A model generated the notes under the pieces. That model was not told the DNA's origin and ran no database searches. It worked only from the letters and a program-made list of their open reading frames with translations. A DNA stretch of 64,000 nt from Golubevia sp. BC0850 (taxonomy: Eukaryota > Basidiomycota > Exobasidiomycetes > Golubeviales > Golubeviaceae): contig JAAVVG010000005.1 in assembly GCA_012976225.1 (NCBI GenBank), forward strand, positions 1,042,223-1,106,222, read 5' to 3'. Positions 10,954-21,536 of the stretch are shown piece by piece. How positions within the stretch are numbered: the first letter of the stretch is position 1; every line of letters starts with the position of its first letter. The translations under genes and the position numbers were made by a program.

Positions 10954-12215
10954 AGGAGGGAATCTAGATGTGGGACTTTTGGAGAATCTAGAGATGGGTG
11001 ATTTCAACTGTTTGCTATTAGATAGATGAGAGATAGATTTATGGATGTAGAAGGTCTTTCGAGATAGAGAAGGAGAAAGTGTTCAACTTCCTTGGTGCGT
11101 TGAATTTGACTGTCGCAATCAAAAACCTGAGGATCTTGGAAAAGAAACTGATCTCGTCCAACAAGAGAACGAAGCTCTCCTGCAACAGGGAAGTGAACAA
11201 GTAAAGCCGATCGCAAACAAGACGCAACCCATAACTTTGGACCGTAAGGTCGGTTTTGGTGCCTCTGCAGTAGCCTTCTCAATCAGGAAGGAATACACAG
11301 AGTACATAAGAGCGATGAAGTTCCTTCCTTCCGGAGACAAACAACCATTTCTGGCAAGTCGTCGAATGAAATCCTTCTTTGAAGCTGCATGTGTGTTGAA
11401 ACCTCCACTCTTTCCCTCATTCTGAGAAGTGAAGAAGTCACCCTCCAAGTCAGGAAGTAGGAATACCTACATTATGTCAAAGGAGAATTCTTTCTGGACT
11501 GGTGAAGTGTTCTTCTTTCGGAGCAATAAGGACCCGCTTTCAAATCGACAATGAGGACTGGCTGTACTGACTGACCTTCGCTTCATTGGACCGCGGTCGC
11601 TGACTGACCTCTGGAAGCATTCGTTCTTTTACTACGGAAGAATCAATGTGGCTGCTCTCAATGGAAACCACATCAGCATATTCGAGGGGAAATCCCATCC
11701 CTTTATCTTCACATACGCTCATTCTCTCAGTCGCAAGCCTCGTTGTGTTTTGTTGTCTTCAAAAAGGCCCTTGAAAATGGATAAATGCATAGGCATGAAT
11801 TTGAAGACACCATCCCTCCAAATGTTCCAAGATGGTACTTATCTTTCAATATTCTCAACATAAAGCCTCTTTCACACTGAGGTATGTACTGAAGAGAAAC
11901 GAACTCCAGGGGTGAAAAAGTAGACTGAAGGCGCAGTCAACAACAGGTCAGGCGAGTGTCTGACAGTCCGCTCATCCATAACTTGTCCTTTTTCAACAAT
12001 CACTTATCGAAGTTACTATAAAAGGGTAGCTTCCGACTCCAATTATCGAATCTCTCACCACCAACCAACTTTTCTTCTTCGTCTTCTTCATCGTAGCCGG
12101 CTACATACCCCTTTTTTACTACTTCTTTTCAAACCTCTTTTTTTCTTCTACTTTTTATTCCTTTCTTTTCTTTTCTTTTCTCTCAAACTCTCTCATCAAC
12201 TTTCTTCAAATCAAG
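10954..12215. other. Intergenic region; its distal part is duplicated upstream of secreted gene 2
   Basis: I recognise no gene in 10954-11530; short open frames there look random. From about 11545 a stretch containing GAGGACTGGC...CTCTGGAAGCATT resembles 37840-37920, which lies at a similar distance before the second secreted gene. This suggests the two genes were duplicated with their upstream DNA. Confidence 0.5.
11938..12024 (+). promoter_or_regulatory. Promoter of secreted gene 1: shared 19-mer and TATA box
   Basis: CAACAACAGGTCAGGCGAG at 11938-11956 is repeated exactly at 38203-38221 before the paralogue, although the surrounding promoter has diverged. A TATAAAAG box lies at 12017-12024, followed by a long pyrimidine-rich leader up to the ATG at 12216. 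The paralogue has a weaker CATAAAGG at the matching place. A conserved 19-mer in otherwise drifted DNA suggests a transcription factor site. Confidence 0.6.
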
Positions 12216-13661
12216 ATGCAATTCTCCAAGATCGCCCTTTCTACCATCATTGTTTGCACCGCAGTATCAGCAGCTCCAGCTATGGTGAGTCTTCCCTTCG
12301 CCTATGAATTACTGTCCTCGATTCCTGTTCTGATGTGTCTTGACCTTTTTTTTCTCTTCGTCAGAGCGGTGAATCTAACTACGAACGCAGAGATGATGCT
12401 CCAGCCATCTCCAAAGTGAGTTGCCACAACGTTCCTCTCTCTCTCTTTGCAATCCTTCACTGACACTCTTTTCTTCTGGACTCTTCTTTCACTCTAGACG
12501 AAATGGGCAGCTGGTCTCGGAGCTGCTGTTTTTGTTGCAACTGCTGGTGAGTTACATCCTAGCTACATCTTCCTGACAGGGAAGAAAGAGGGAAAGTCTG
12601 ACCGTCCCTGTTTCTTCTTGTGCCGCAGTCTACAACGGGTTGAAGGGTAACGGGTACTTAAAGGAGGCCGAGGATTTCAACTCAGCTTATGGCTCTTTGG
12701 TGAGTCCTGTTTCTAGCTCTTTCACTTATCTTTCTGGAGTACTCCTGACGCGACTGTCCTTTCTGTCTGCAGATCGATTCCGATTCAGCCCCCTCCGTCG
12801 AGAAGAGAGATCCTCTGAACGCCGCTGCTATGATTGGTTTAACTGTAGGAGCGATCGCCAAGGGGATGTTCGGCTCTAAAGAAGCTGCTGATGAGTTCTT
12901 AGCTTCTCCAGAAGGTCAAGAATTTGCTTCTAAGATGGCTGTGAGTTTGTGATCGCTTTTCAGTCGTCAGCTCTGAACGACGTTCGTCACATCTTTCTGA
13001 CCGTATTCTTTTCGTTCTCACTTTCTTCAGTTCATCGAGTCTCGCGACTTTTCTGAAGCTCCCGAGAAGAGACTTGGGCCAGGTTTCGGAGCTGTAATCC
13101 CAACCTCTGTCAAGGCCAAGTTTGCTGCTACCGTCCTCGGAAGCATTGGAGCTGGAGCTGGTGAGTTACCATTGAGCTCCATCAGCGAGTTACTCAAACA
13201 GAGTCTTCTGTGTTCTTACCCCTTCCTATTCAATCCATCCTCCCACTTTCCAGGCGGTTGGTTCCTTACCAAAGAAGGTCAAGATGCTCTCGCAGAGCTG
13301 GCTTCAGAAGAGGACGACTCTCTTGTTGTAAGTGTTTTTCAACTTTAGAAGAATTTATCCCTCATCAGAGGGGTCTCTTCTTCGAACTCTTCTCAAGCCA
13401 CGGTTCCGTCTCTGAACTTCCCTCGTCTCTCTACTCTCACTTCGCCAGACTCGCGACAACGAGAAAAGACTAGGTGTCACACCTGCCAAGTTCAGTTACA
13501 AGGCCGCAGCTGCAGCTCTTGCAGCCTCTTTTGGACTTGGAAGTATCCTCAAAAACATCGCTACCAGAGATTTCGAAGAATCCGACTCTGCTTCTTTAAT
13601 CAACTTGATCAGAGATGAGATTGAAGCTCGTAACGTCGATGACTTCGATCTTTTAGGTTAA
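12216..13661 (+). CDS. Secreted dibasic-site polyprotein with four ~60-residue modules (copy 1)
   Basis: Function unknown. Eight exons (12216-12284, 12365-12415, 12498-12546, 12629-12699, 12773-12940, 13031-13160, 13254-13327, 13449-13661) encode 274 residues. Residues 1-20 are a clear signal peptide ending VSAA. Dibasic sites at 31-32, 91-92, 149-150 and 210-211 cut the rest into modules of 60, 58, 61 and 63 residues. Each module has a Gly/Ala-rich hydrophobic stretch with scattered Lys, then an acidic segment; the first three end in EKR. The layout is that of a Kex2-processed precursor, as in fungal repeat-peptide precursors. No cysteines occur after the signal peptide. It has a TATA box and a paralogue at 38484-39931. 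Alternatively the hydrophobic stretches could be membrane helices of one uncut protein. Confidence 0.85.
12699..13314 (+). repeat. 616-base conversion tract shared with secreted gene 2
   Basis: Identical, exons and introns alike, to 38976-39591 with a constant offset of 26277. It covers intron 4, exon 5, intron 5, exon 6, intron 6 and most of exon 7. Immediately outside, coding and intron sequences are visibly diverged. Confidence 0.93.
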
Positions 13662-15425
13662 GGAAATTGTGTTCCATCCAATTTTTGTACCTTGTTGTAG
13701 CAAACGTATCTTTTGTTCGAATTCGAAGAATCATGAGAGTTTTGTTTGTCACTGGCAAATGAATTTGAAGCTGCTCTATTCTTGACTGAGATTTGTTGTC
13801 TTCTCTGCTGCTGAGAGTATGCGTCTGGAGTGGAAGCTTCGTTCCCACCTCTTTTTTTTCCCCCACCTGTGTTCTTCTTCACTTCTTTCTCCTTCTCTAG
13901 ATCCGTATCTCTGACCATCTTTCAGAGAAGCAAAAGTATGAAAGCAAGAACATTCTCTCTCGTCGTCAAAGACCTTGTTAAACCGCCCTTTCCAAAAACT
14001 TTTCCAATCCCTCTCGAATTCGATTTAGAACCACTTTTTTTAGCAAACTTTCTTATTCTCGTCAGAAAATGACTTTCTCTGAGATGTCAAAATCATACCC
14101 ATGTCTACCTCAAAAAGTCATGATTTCAAAACCCATCGCACAGTTTGAAATGGCCAAAACAATTTTGAATGGGTTGATCCAGAAGAGAATCTAGAAAGCG
14201 AGGCGAAGGGTCTTGGGAAGTGAGTTCAATCGACGAGATTGCTCTCTATAACACAAGCTGCCTTCTTCCTCAGCTCTAGATTTTTTTTGGAAGGCTCTTT
14301 ACCATCTTTCATCTTTCATCTCTTTTTTTCGGGGCGGTCTGAGTGAGAGAAAGGAGGTGCAAGATGGAAAACAGCCTTCCCAAAAGAAATCTCGAAATGA
14401 GAGTTAGAATTGAAGAGGTCTGACTCTCGATTCTTCTGAAAAGATGTACATAGGCTAGCAGAACAGCAAAAGAATTGAAAGGTTTCTTCAACCTAAAGTA
14501 ACAGCTAAGCAGCTGGGAAGCTTGACTTGACAGAGCTCCATAGCTCTCTCTCTATCGCGATCAGAATTGCACTTGCCTCTCTCTCTCTTGAAAAATCGGA
14601 TTTCGCTTTCATCAGAGTCGATATTGTTTGGAGTTGTAGTTTGATAATAAAAACGAGATGCTCTGATCAATGGAGATTTAAAGCTCTCTCAGTAGTACCT
14701 CAGTTCCTCCGTTGTCTTATCCTCCTTCTTGTTGCTCACTCCTCTCTTTCTTCCTTTTCCAAATAACATATAACTTACAAGAAAAGCGAGCTGAGATCGA
14801 AATCCACGATTCCACTTTCAATTGCCTTCCTTTCCTTTCCTCTCCCTCCTTCTCATCATCACCCCCTACATCTGCTGTTCTGCTGCAACAGAACCAGTAT
14901 TTTCCGCCAGATTTTCAGTGTCCCATTCAATTCGATTCGATTCTCATTCCTCTTGTTGAGAAAAAGAGAGGATTGGTGTTGAGAGCTGAAGACTTGAAGA
15001 GCCATAGAGATGAGATGATTCGATTTGATGATCATCCGTGGTACTGTTACTGATCATCGTCTTAGGCCAGCTTAGTTTGTAACAACTCACCTCAGCTATT
15101 GTCGAATAGCTAATTGTTAAGAGAAATAGAGCCATGCAGTCGGTACATGACAGCGTATAGCTTAACCCTTCAGGACGTCTTCTACCTCTATCCCTCCCTT
15201 CGGTTCCCTTCCCTTCCCTCCTTTCCCTGTACACTTGCTATTCTCATTCGAATCTGATTATAAATAGGATTAGGGTGAGAATGAGAGGAATTTAATCCCA
15301 TGCAACATCCTGATCCGTTGGTTGGGTTGTGGCTACAACTGGAAATTTTCTTCTGGTGCTCTTCTTCTTCTATCCTATCCCCCAATCCAATCTTGTCCAA
15401 TCCAATCCAGTTTCAAGTGTTAAAG
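13662..15425. other. Intergenic region without a recognised gene
   Basis: Short open frames exist on both strands. On the minus strand a polar, Lys/Gln/Ser-rich 86-codon frame lies at 13658-13918, and on the plus strand one of 113 codons at 14712-15053. None shows a domain, and none joins by splice signals to neighbours. The last 100 bases before 15426 contain the DBP10 leader. Confidence 0.4.
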
Positions 15426-18400
15426 ATGGCCAAAGCATTGGATTTCTTGAATGGGTCTGATGATGATGAACCTAAAATCAAGAAACAACGTCAATTCAAT
15501 TCCAACTCCAATTCAACTTCCAACCTCAAAGGTAAATCCAAAGCTAATCCTTCCACTTCCACTTCCACTTCGATTGATCCCAACAAATCCAAAACCAACT
15601 CAAAATCTTTGGATGATGAATCTGATGGAGATGACGATGCCGAGTTCATAGCGACTGCTATTCATAAAGCGAATAAGAAAGCTGGAACTGAAGTTGTCAA
15701 AGCTGCAGCTGAGTCTGATGGAAAGAATAAGAATAACAAGGGGAAAATCAACAAGAACAAGGTGAATGCTGCTACAAAGGGCACTACTGGCGGTGGCAGT
15801 TTTCAGAGCATGGGTGAGTACACAGGCGGGAGGATGAGATTTGATCCAGAGGGGAAAGAGAGACGACCAGTGATGGGCCTGCTTTGGAGAGACATTACTT
15901 CGGGTGATGATCCTTATATCTTGGCTAAGAAATTGGAGGAGGTTCGGATGGAAGAATGACTGAGATGCATCTGAAGGATGATTGGGAGAAGGTTCCTTCT
16001 TTTAAGGATCTGGAGGGAAGAGCATTGTTTCCTTTCAATTGGGAGATTTCATTCCTATTCGGAGCTTATTTTTGGGAAAAGGAAGGAGTGAAACCTATGG
16101 AGGAGCAATGGGAAGTGGGAGTAGATGAATCCGAGGTTCGAGACGCAAGTGGAAGGAAGTCCTCGAAAGTCATCATTCCTTGATCCTTCCTGAGATTGAG
16201 ACGAGTTCATAGCTCCCCTCTCATCCAGTCAGCTCTAGGACATATCTCAGGGAAGACTGAGTCTTTCCTCCCTCAGGAGTGAGGATTTCCAGAGGTGACA
16301 CGGAATTCTTTCATCTTGAAACTCAATTTTAGTATGAGTCAGGGAGAGGGTGAAGCAAGCACCTTGAATTCATCTCATCCCAACGATCCCATCTCTAATC
16401 GGTAAACTAATCCTCAACTCTCATCCTCTCCCCTCTTTCCAGGTCTTCACCCCTCCCTTCTTCGATCCCTCTTGATCCGAGGTTACACCCAACCCACCCC
16501 AATCCAACGACTAGCCATCCCCTCTCTGCTCTCAACCCCACCTCGAGATCTAGTAGGAATGGCCCGAACAGGATCAGGAAAGACTCTAGCCTATTTGATC
16601 CCCTTACTAAATTCCCTCAACAACCTTCATTCCTCCTCTTTCGGAATCAAAGCTTTAGTCTTAGCACCATCCAGAGAATTAGCTCTTCAAATCTTAAAGG
16701 TAGGAAAGGAGATTTCTAGAGGTTGGAAGACTTCAATCCCAACCACAGTTGAAGGAGAAACGACAATCAGAGCTGAAGGTCTAAGATGGGGTCTGATCGT
16801 AGGAGGTGAAAGTTTAGATGAACAATTCAATCTTATTAGTGGGAATCCAGATATTCTTATAGCTACTCCTGGAAGGCTTCTGCATCTTTGTGTAGAGATG
16901 AATTTGAGTTTGATGGGAGTTAAACATTTGATTTTCGATGAAGCTGATAGATTGTTTGAACTTGGATTTCAAGAACAGTTGGGAGAATTGTTGGCTATTT
17001 TACCCGATTGTAGTAAAAGGCAGACTAGTCTTTTTAGTGCTACGCTACCTAAGAGCTTGGTTGAATTTACTAAGGCTGGGTTGGGAGAGAATCCAAAGTT
17101 GGTCAGATTGGATAGTGAAAACAAAGTAGGAGAAGATTTAGGAAATGGTTTCATAAGTGTTAAACCTAGTGAGAAAGAAGCCGCTTTGTTAATTTTGTTA
17201 AGAGAGATTATTGGAGTTCCAGTTGGTGGAGCTGAGAAATTAAAGAAAGTCAATGATGAATGGAATGTTTCAGATGATGAAAACTCTTCTTCAAAACCAA
17301 GCAGTTGGTCAAAAGGACCCAAACAGAAATCTTTCTCGCAAGAAAAGACTTTCAAAAGGAAGAGAACTCCAGGAAACCAAGTTTTAAGTTCTTTACATCC
17401 TTGGCAGACGATTATCTTTTGTGCAACCAAACACCACGTGGAATACCTTCTGTTATTGCTAACTACTACTGGTTATACTTGTTCTCATCTTTATTCAAGT
17501 TTAGATCAAGCTGCTAGAGGTCAGCAGATGCACTTCTTTAGACAGGGTATAACTAATCTTTTAATTGTAACTGACGTTGCAGCCAGAGGTATCGATCTTC
17601 CAGTACTAGAACATGTTATCAATTTCGACATGCCAACTCAACCCAGAGTTTTCGTTCATAGAGTTGGTAGAACTGCTAGAAATGGTAAGAAAGGTTATGC
17701 TTGGTCTTTAGTCACTAACAAAGAATTACCTCAATTATGTGAACTTCAATTATTCTTGAACAGACCTCTAGTTCAAGCCAATAGTCCTTCTTCCACAAAA
17801 TCTAAGGATCAAGATCTAGTGGATTTATATTCTTGTTTACCTATTGGAACTTTACCTAGATCTCTTTTGGATTTCGAACAGGACTACCTTCAATCTTCAA
17901 TTTTAAGTTCTAATTCTAATGTCTCTACTAATTTACCTGCTCTCAAAGAAGTCACTAGAAGAGCTCAAGATCGTTATGAGAAATCTTGTCCAGAGGTTGG
18001 TAAAGAAAGTAAAAGAAGAGCTAGAAATATGATCAAAGGTGAATTAGGGAAATCAAATGATGAGGATTCTAACAAGATTTGGATTTTAGCAGGTGGTGAA
18101 AATGAGGAAGATGGTATTTTCGATGTTATTAAAAGACCGGAGAAATATGGTTTAGGTCCTAGAGATGAGAATGGGAAGAAAATCTCTAAAACTGAGGAGG
18201 AAAACCAAGATGAAACTCCAGAAGAAATGGAACTTAGAATCAAAGAACAGAAAGAAGAGGAAACGATGAATGAAGAGAGAAAGAATCTCTTGAACACTAT
18301 CAATAGCTTTAGACCTGGTCAAGGTGAAACGGTATTGGAATTGAGTGGGAAAGGGAAGGCGGTTGGAAGTGGGAAAAATAAAGTCAAGGGGCATGAAAGT

Positions 18401-19607
18401 GAAGGGGCTAGGATTATGAAAGAGAGGAGAAGAAAATTGGATGAAAAGATTGAGGCTGGGAAAAAGAGAAAGATTGGGGAATTGAAAAAGGTGGAAAGAG
18501 AAAGTGAAGATGAGGATGAGGAGGATGATGAGATGGATGTGGGAGAGGATGATGATGATGGAATTGATGGATTGAAGGAAAGTGAGAGGGAAGAATTGGA
18601 AGAAGCGGATGAAGATGATATTGAGGTGAGTCTTTTCTTACTCAGAGTTTGAAATTTTCAGATCGGCTGTGTCTTACTCTCTTTCCCCTCTTTCATCTTC
18701 CTCTCAGAACGTCTTTGGAGCTCAACCGAAAAAGAAAGCCAGAACTCAAGAACCAAGTACTAAAGTCAAAGGTAGAAAAGATTACAGAGATCCAGATTTC
18801 TACTTAGATTACGAGCAAAAGGGAGCCAAAGCTGAAAAAGGTTATAATTTGAACGAAGGACCTGGACCTTCAAATTTCCAATCTGCTGCTTCTTCACTTT
18901 CTTTCTCTTTAACCAATGATGATACCGGAACTTTTGGAACTCAATCTCAAAGAGTTAATGCTTCAAGATGGGATACCAAGAAGAAGAAATTCGTTCAAGG
19001 AAATGGGGTTGGAGCTGATAATAAGAAATTAATCAGAACTGAAAGTGGTGGGAAATTACCTGCTAGTTTTAGAAGTGGTAGATTCGATGAATGGAGTAAG
19101 AAGGAGAGATTACGATTACCTAAAGTTGGAGAAGGTGAATTGGAAGGTAGAGGTAGCGTAGGAAGGGGAGGCTCTCGAGGTGGGAGAGGTGGAGGTAGAG
19201 GTGGTGGAAATATGGGAGCTGGAAGTGGCAGAGGAGGTTATAGGCATAATAGCTTTACTGCTCCAAAGCAGTTAGATCCTAAACAACATGATTATCATAA
19301 AAAGGTTAAAGCTAGAAATGAGAAGGCTGAGAAGAATGCTGGAGAATATGGGGAAGCTAGAGGTGATAGTTCTTTCTCATCTAGAGGTGGTTCGAGAGGT
19401 GGAAGTTCGAGGGGTGGCGCTAGAGGGAGAGGAGCGACTAGGGGAAGTTCAAGAGGTGGGGCAAGAGGTGGTGGGAGATCTAAGAATGAAGTCAAATCTG
19501 CTATGCAGATTCAGAAGGATAGGGCTCTTAAAGAAAGGAGAAGGGAGAAAAATGCTAGACCTAGTAAGAGAGGTGGTGGAAGAGGTAAGGGTAAAGGAAG
19601 AGGTTGA
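15426..19607 (+). CDS. DBP10: ATP-dependent RNA helicase DBP10 (DDX54 type)
   Basis: DEAD-box helicase of the nucleolus needed for 60S ribosomal subunit assembly. Exons 15426-15813, 16443-18625 and 18708-19607 give 1156 residues. The first join rebuilds the family signature GGGSFQSMGLHPSLL before the Q motif GYTQPTPIQ. Seen next: ARTGSGKT (I), PSRELALQ (Ia), TPGR (Ib), DEAD with the DBP10-typical extension RLFELGFQEQ (II), SAT (III), ARGID (V) and HRVGRTAR (VI). The last exon holds the DBP10 C-terminal domain (KGYNLNEGP, RWDTKKKKF) and a long RGG-rich tail. Intron 1 is 629 bases. The last 131 bases lie inside inverted repeat IR1, so an exact second copy of the tail exists at 8427-8557. Confidence 0.95.
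15814..16442 (+). other. Long first intron of DBP10 with open frames
   Basis: 629 bases between GTGAGT and CCAG. The exon frame stays open for 48 more codons (to 15959) and a second frame is open from 15956 to 16183; both read like protein. I recognise neither. Skipping the intron restores the family signature, so it is spliced in the main product. Confidence 0.7.
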
Positions 19608-20677
19608 ATTCCTTGATTCTGTTTCTCGCTTCTCTGCTTTTCCAACCTTTGCACATTGTTTGCTTTCAATTCTAGATTAGAATTTGTAGATTTCACGTTT
19701 TAATCATTCAATTCCATGCTTCATCACTTTGAATTGTCGGGAGATCACAATAAAAACGAGCTCAATGACTCGTGACTCATCACTCAAGGCTTCTCGTCTG
19801 CTTGAAGTTTGAATTGAGACTTGATTATCCAATCAAACCGGGATGCTGACGGGCAATTGAGAAGTAGACTTTCAAGGAAATGTCTAACATTGCTTTTTGA
19901 AGAGTCTGAGAGTTGAGTTGTTCTCCCCTCGGCTGACCGCACGTCAATCGTCATCGCGTCGTCCTTCATCTCCTTCTCTTCCTCATCCGTGTAAAAGCAA
20001 TCGATGCATTGACGAGATCACTGATTCCTTTCTGAAACAGAGTTGAGGACTCATTATTGAGGAGAGGGAGAGATCCATGCAACAGTGGAGAGACAGTTCT
20101 CTCCTTTTGATCCATCGCCAACTGGGAAGGATAGGAAGTGAAAAAAGAGAGAGCTCGAGGCTAGATGACCCCCAGGCACCAAAAGCAGCGCTAAAAAGAG
20201 CATTTTCAAACCTTACTTACCAGTCTCTCCTACATCTAAAGTCCTCAGCTTGACCTTTCCGCTCTTGACCCGCTCGTTCTCTCTCAGCGCTTCCCTCGAC
20301 TCCTTCCAAAGTCTGACTGAGCGTGGAGAGCTCGCCTCTCCAGTGTCTACATCGATTGGCCTAGAAGGAAGTACCAGTTCTGTTAAATTTGGCAGAACCC
20401 TATTTGAGACAATAGCTGAAAGAAGCCTTTCTTCTTCGAAATCGTCATGCCTGGGTTGAGACTCTGCAAACCTGTAGAATGGAAGATGTAAAATCTCGAC
20501 GCTTGACAGCGAGGAACCTAGCTTTCATGTCTTCATCTGTTGAAGCATGAGACAATCCTGACTCAAGGTCTTTAGGTTTGTGAAGATTGAGAGATCTGTC
20601 TTGCTGGAGTGCGGGGGAAAGAGGTTGATGAGGCGAAGGTGTTTGATTGAAGAGTAAGAGTTGGAGAGGCTTGAGAG
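19477..20677. repeat. Right arm of 1.2 kb inverted repeat IR1
   Basis: Reverse complement of 7357-8557 without indels. It holds the 3' end of DBP10, the intergenic DNA and the 3' part of LRR copy B. This arm is the probable source, because here the DBP10 end is joined to its own gene. Confidence 0.93.
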
Positions 20678-20710
20678 GCATTCCATTGTGACTTCTGCTC
20701 CTGACACTTC
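20054..20710 (-). pseudogene. LRR family fragment, copy B (3' part only)
   Basis: Minus-strand 3' part of the LRR family gene: terminal exon 20054-20121, intron, then the upstream coding region. It is identical to copy A up to 20677. Just beyond, VSGAEVTMECL aligns with copy C (MSDADVTTECL) but no longer matches copy A. Homology fades above about 20710-20800, so the 5' two thirds are missing. It lies tail to tail with DBP10. Confidence 0.75.
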
Positions 20711-21536
20711 ATCTAAATTTAACCACCTTTCTTGTCTCTATTTTCTTGAATGCGATGAGAATAGTCTCTGATGGTAGAGCGTCGTTTATGCATCTCATTT
20801 TGACTCGTCAAGGAGGTTACATTCAAGTTGAGGTTTGATTGAGATTTGAAGAGAAGTCAAGAGGAAGGCTGTACCGAAGACTGGGGAAACAAAGGAGTAG
20901 AGAGGGAGTGAGATCATCAAAAAAAACTCAAGAGGAATTCAGATACTTTTTGACTTACCTTTTGAAGGGGAGGGGAACGAAGGTGAATAATGGCCAGAGA
21001 AGGAAGGCAGAGACCGAGCAGTTCTCTAACAAGCTCGTTTCCACTACTATCAGTAGCCGGATGCGAAGAGCTGATACCAAAGAATCATGAAGAAAGGGAA
21101 GGATCGTTAGTATCTCCTGAACCGAGAGTCGAGAGAGAGAGAGAGGGAGGGGACCAGCTTTCGCGAAGCAAAACTCAAAGAGGGTTAAAGAGGTCTCCTC
21201 TTCTGTCAGACTCACCTGAATGGTATGTCTCCTTGTGTGAACAGGGAGAGAGAAGCTTTCGATGGCTGATGTGAGGAAGGAGGCACTGCTGTACGAGTCA
21301 GTAGAATTTCACGAATCTGAAGCTATCACTGTTCGACTTACTTAAATGCTTCCGGCCAAAGTTGCAAGATTATCACTGAAAACCTGATCTTTCGATCGGA
21401 TTAGTTCTGACCACAAAATCTTGAAGGGAAGAAACTTTTAGCAAAAGGTTGTGATGGTTCGAAAGAGAGGAATCGACTCAAACTTCTGAACCACCACCAG
21501 AGATACTCAATATCGAGGCTCACAAGTTCTTCTTTG
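20711..21536. other. Intergenic region before ELP6
   Basis: Faint traces of the LRR family continue to about 20820 on the minus strand. The rest has only short open frames and a GA-rich run near 21135. The ELP6 promoter must lie in the right-hand part; no clear TATA box was seen. Confidence 0.4.

Noticed and set aside
21100-21160. GA-rich runs (here, near 21850 and near 30326) as special repeats
   Set aside because: Short, imperfect purine runs are common across this window and no pattern links them.
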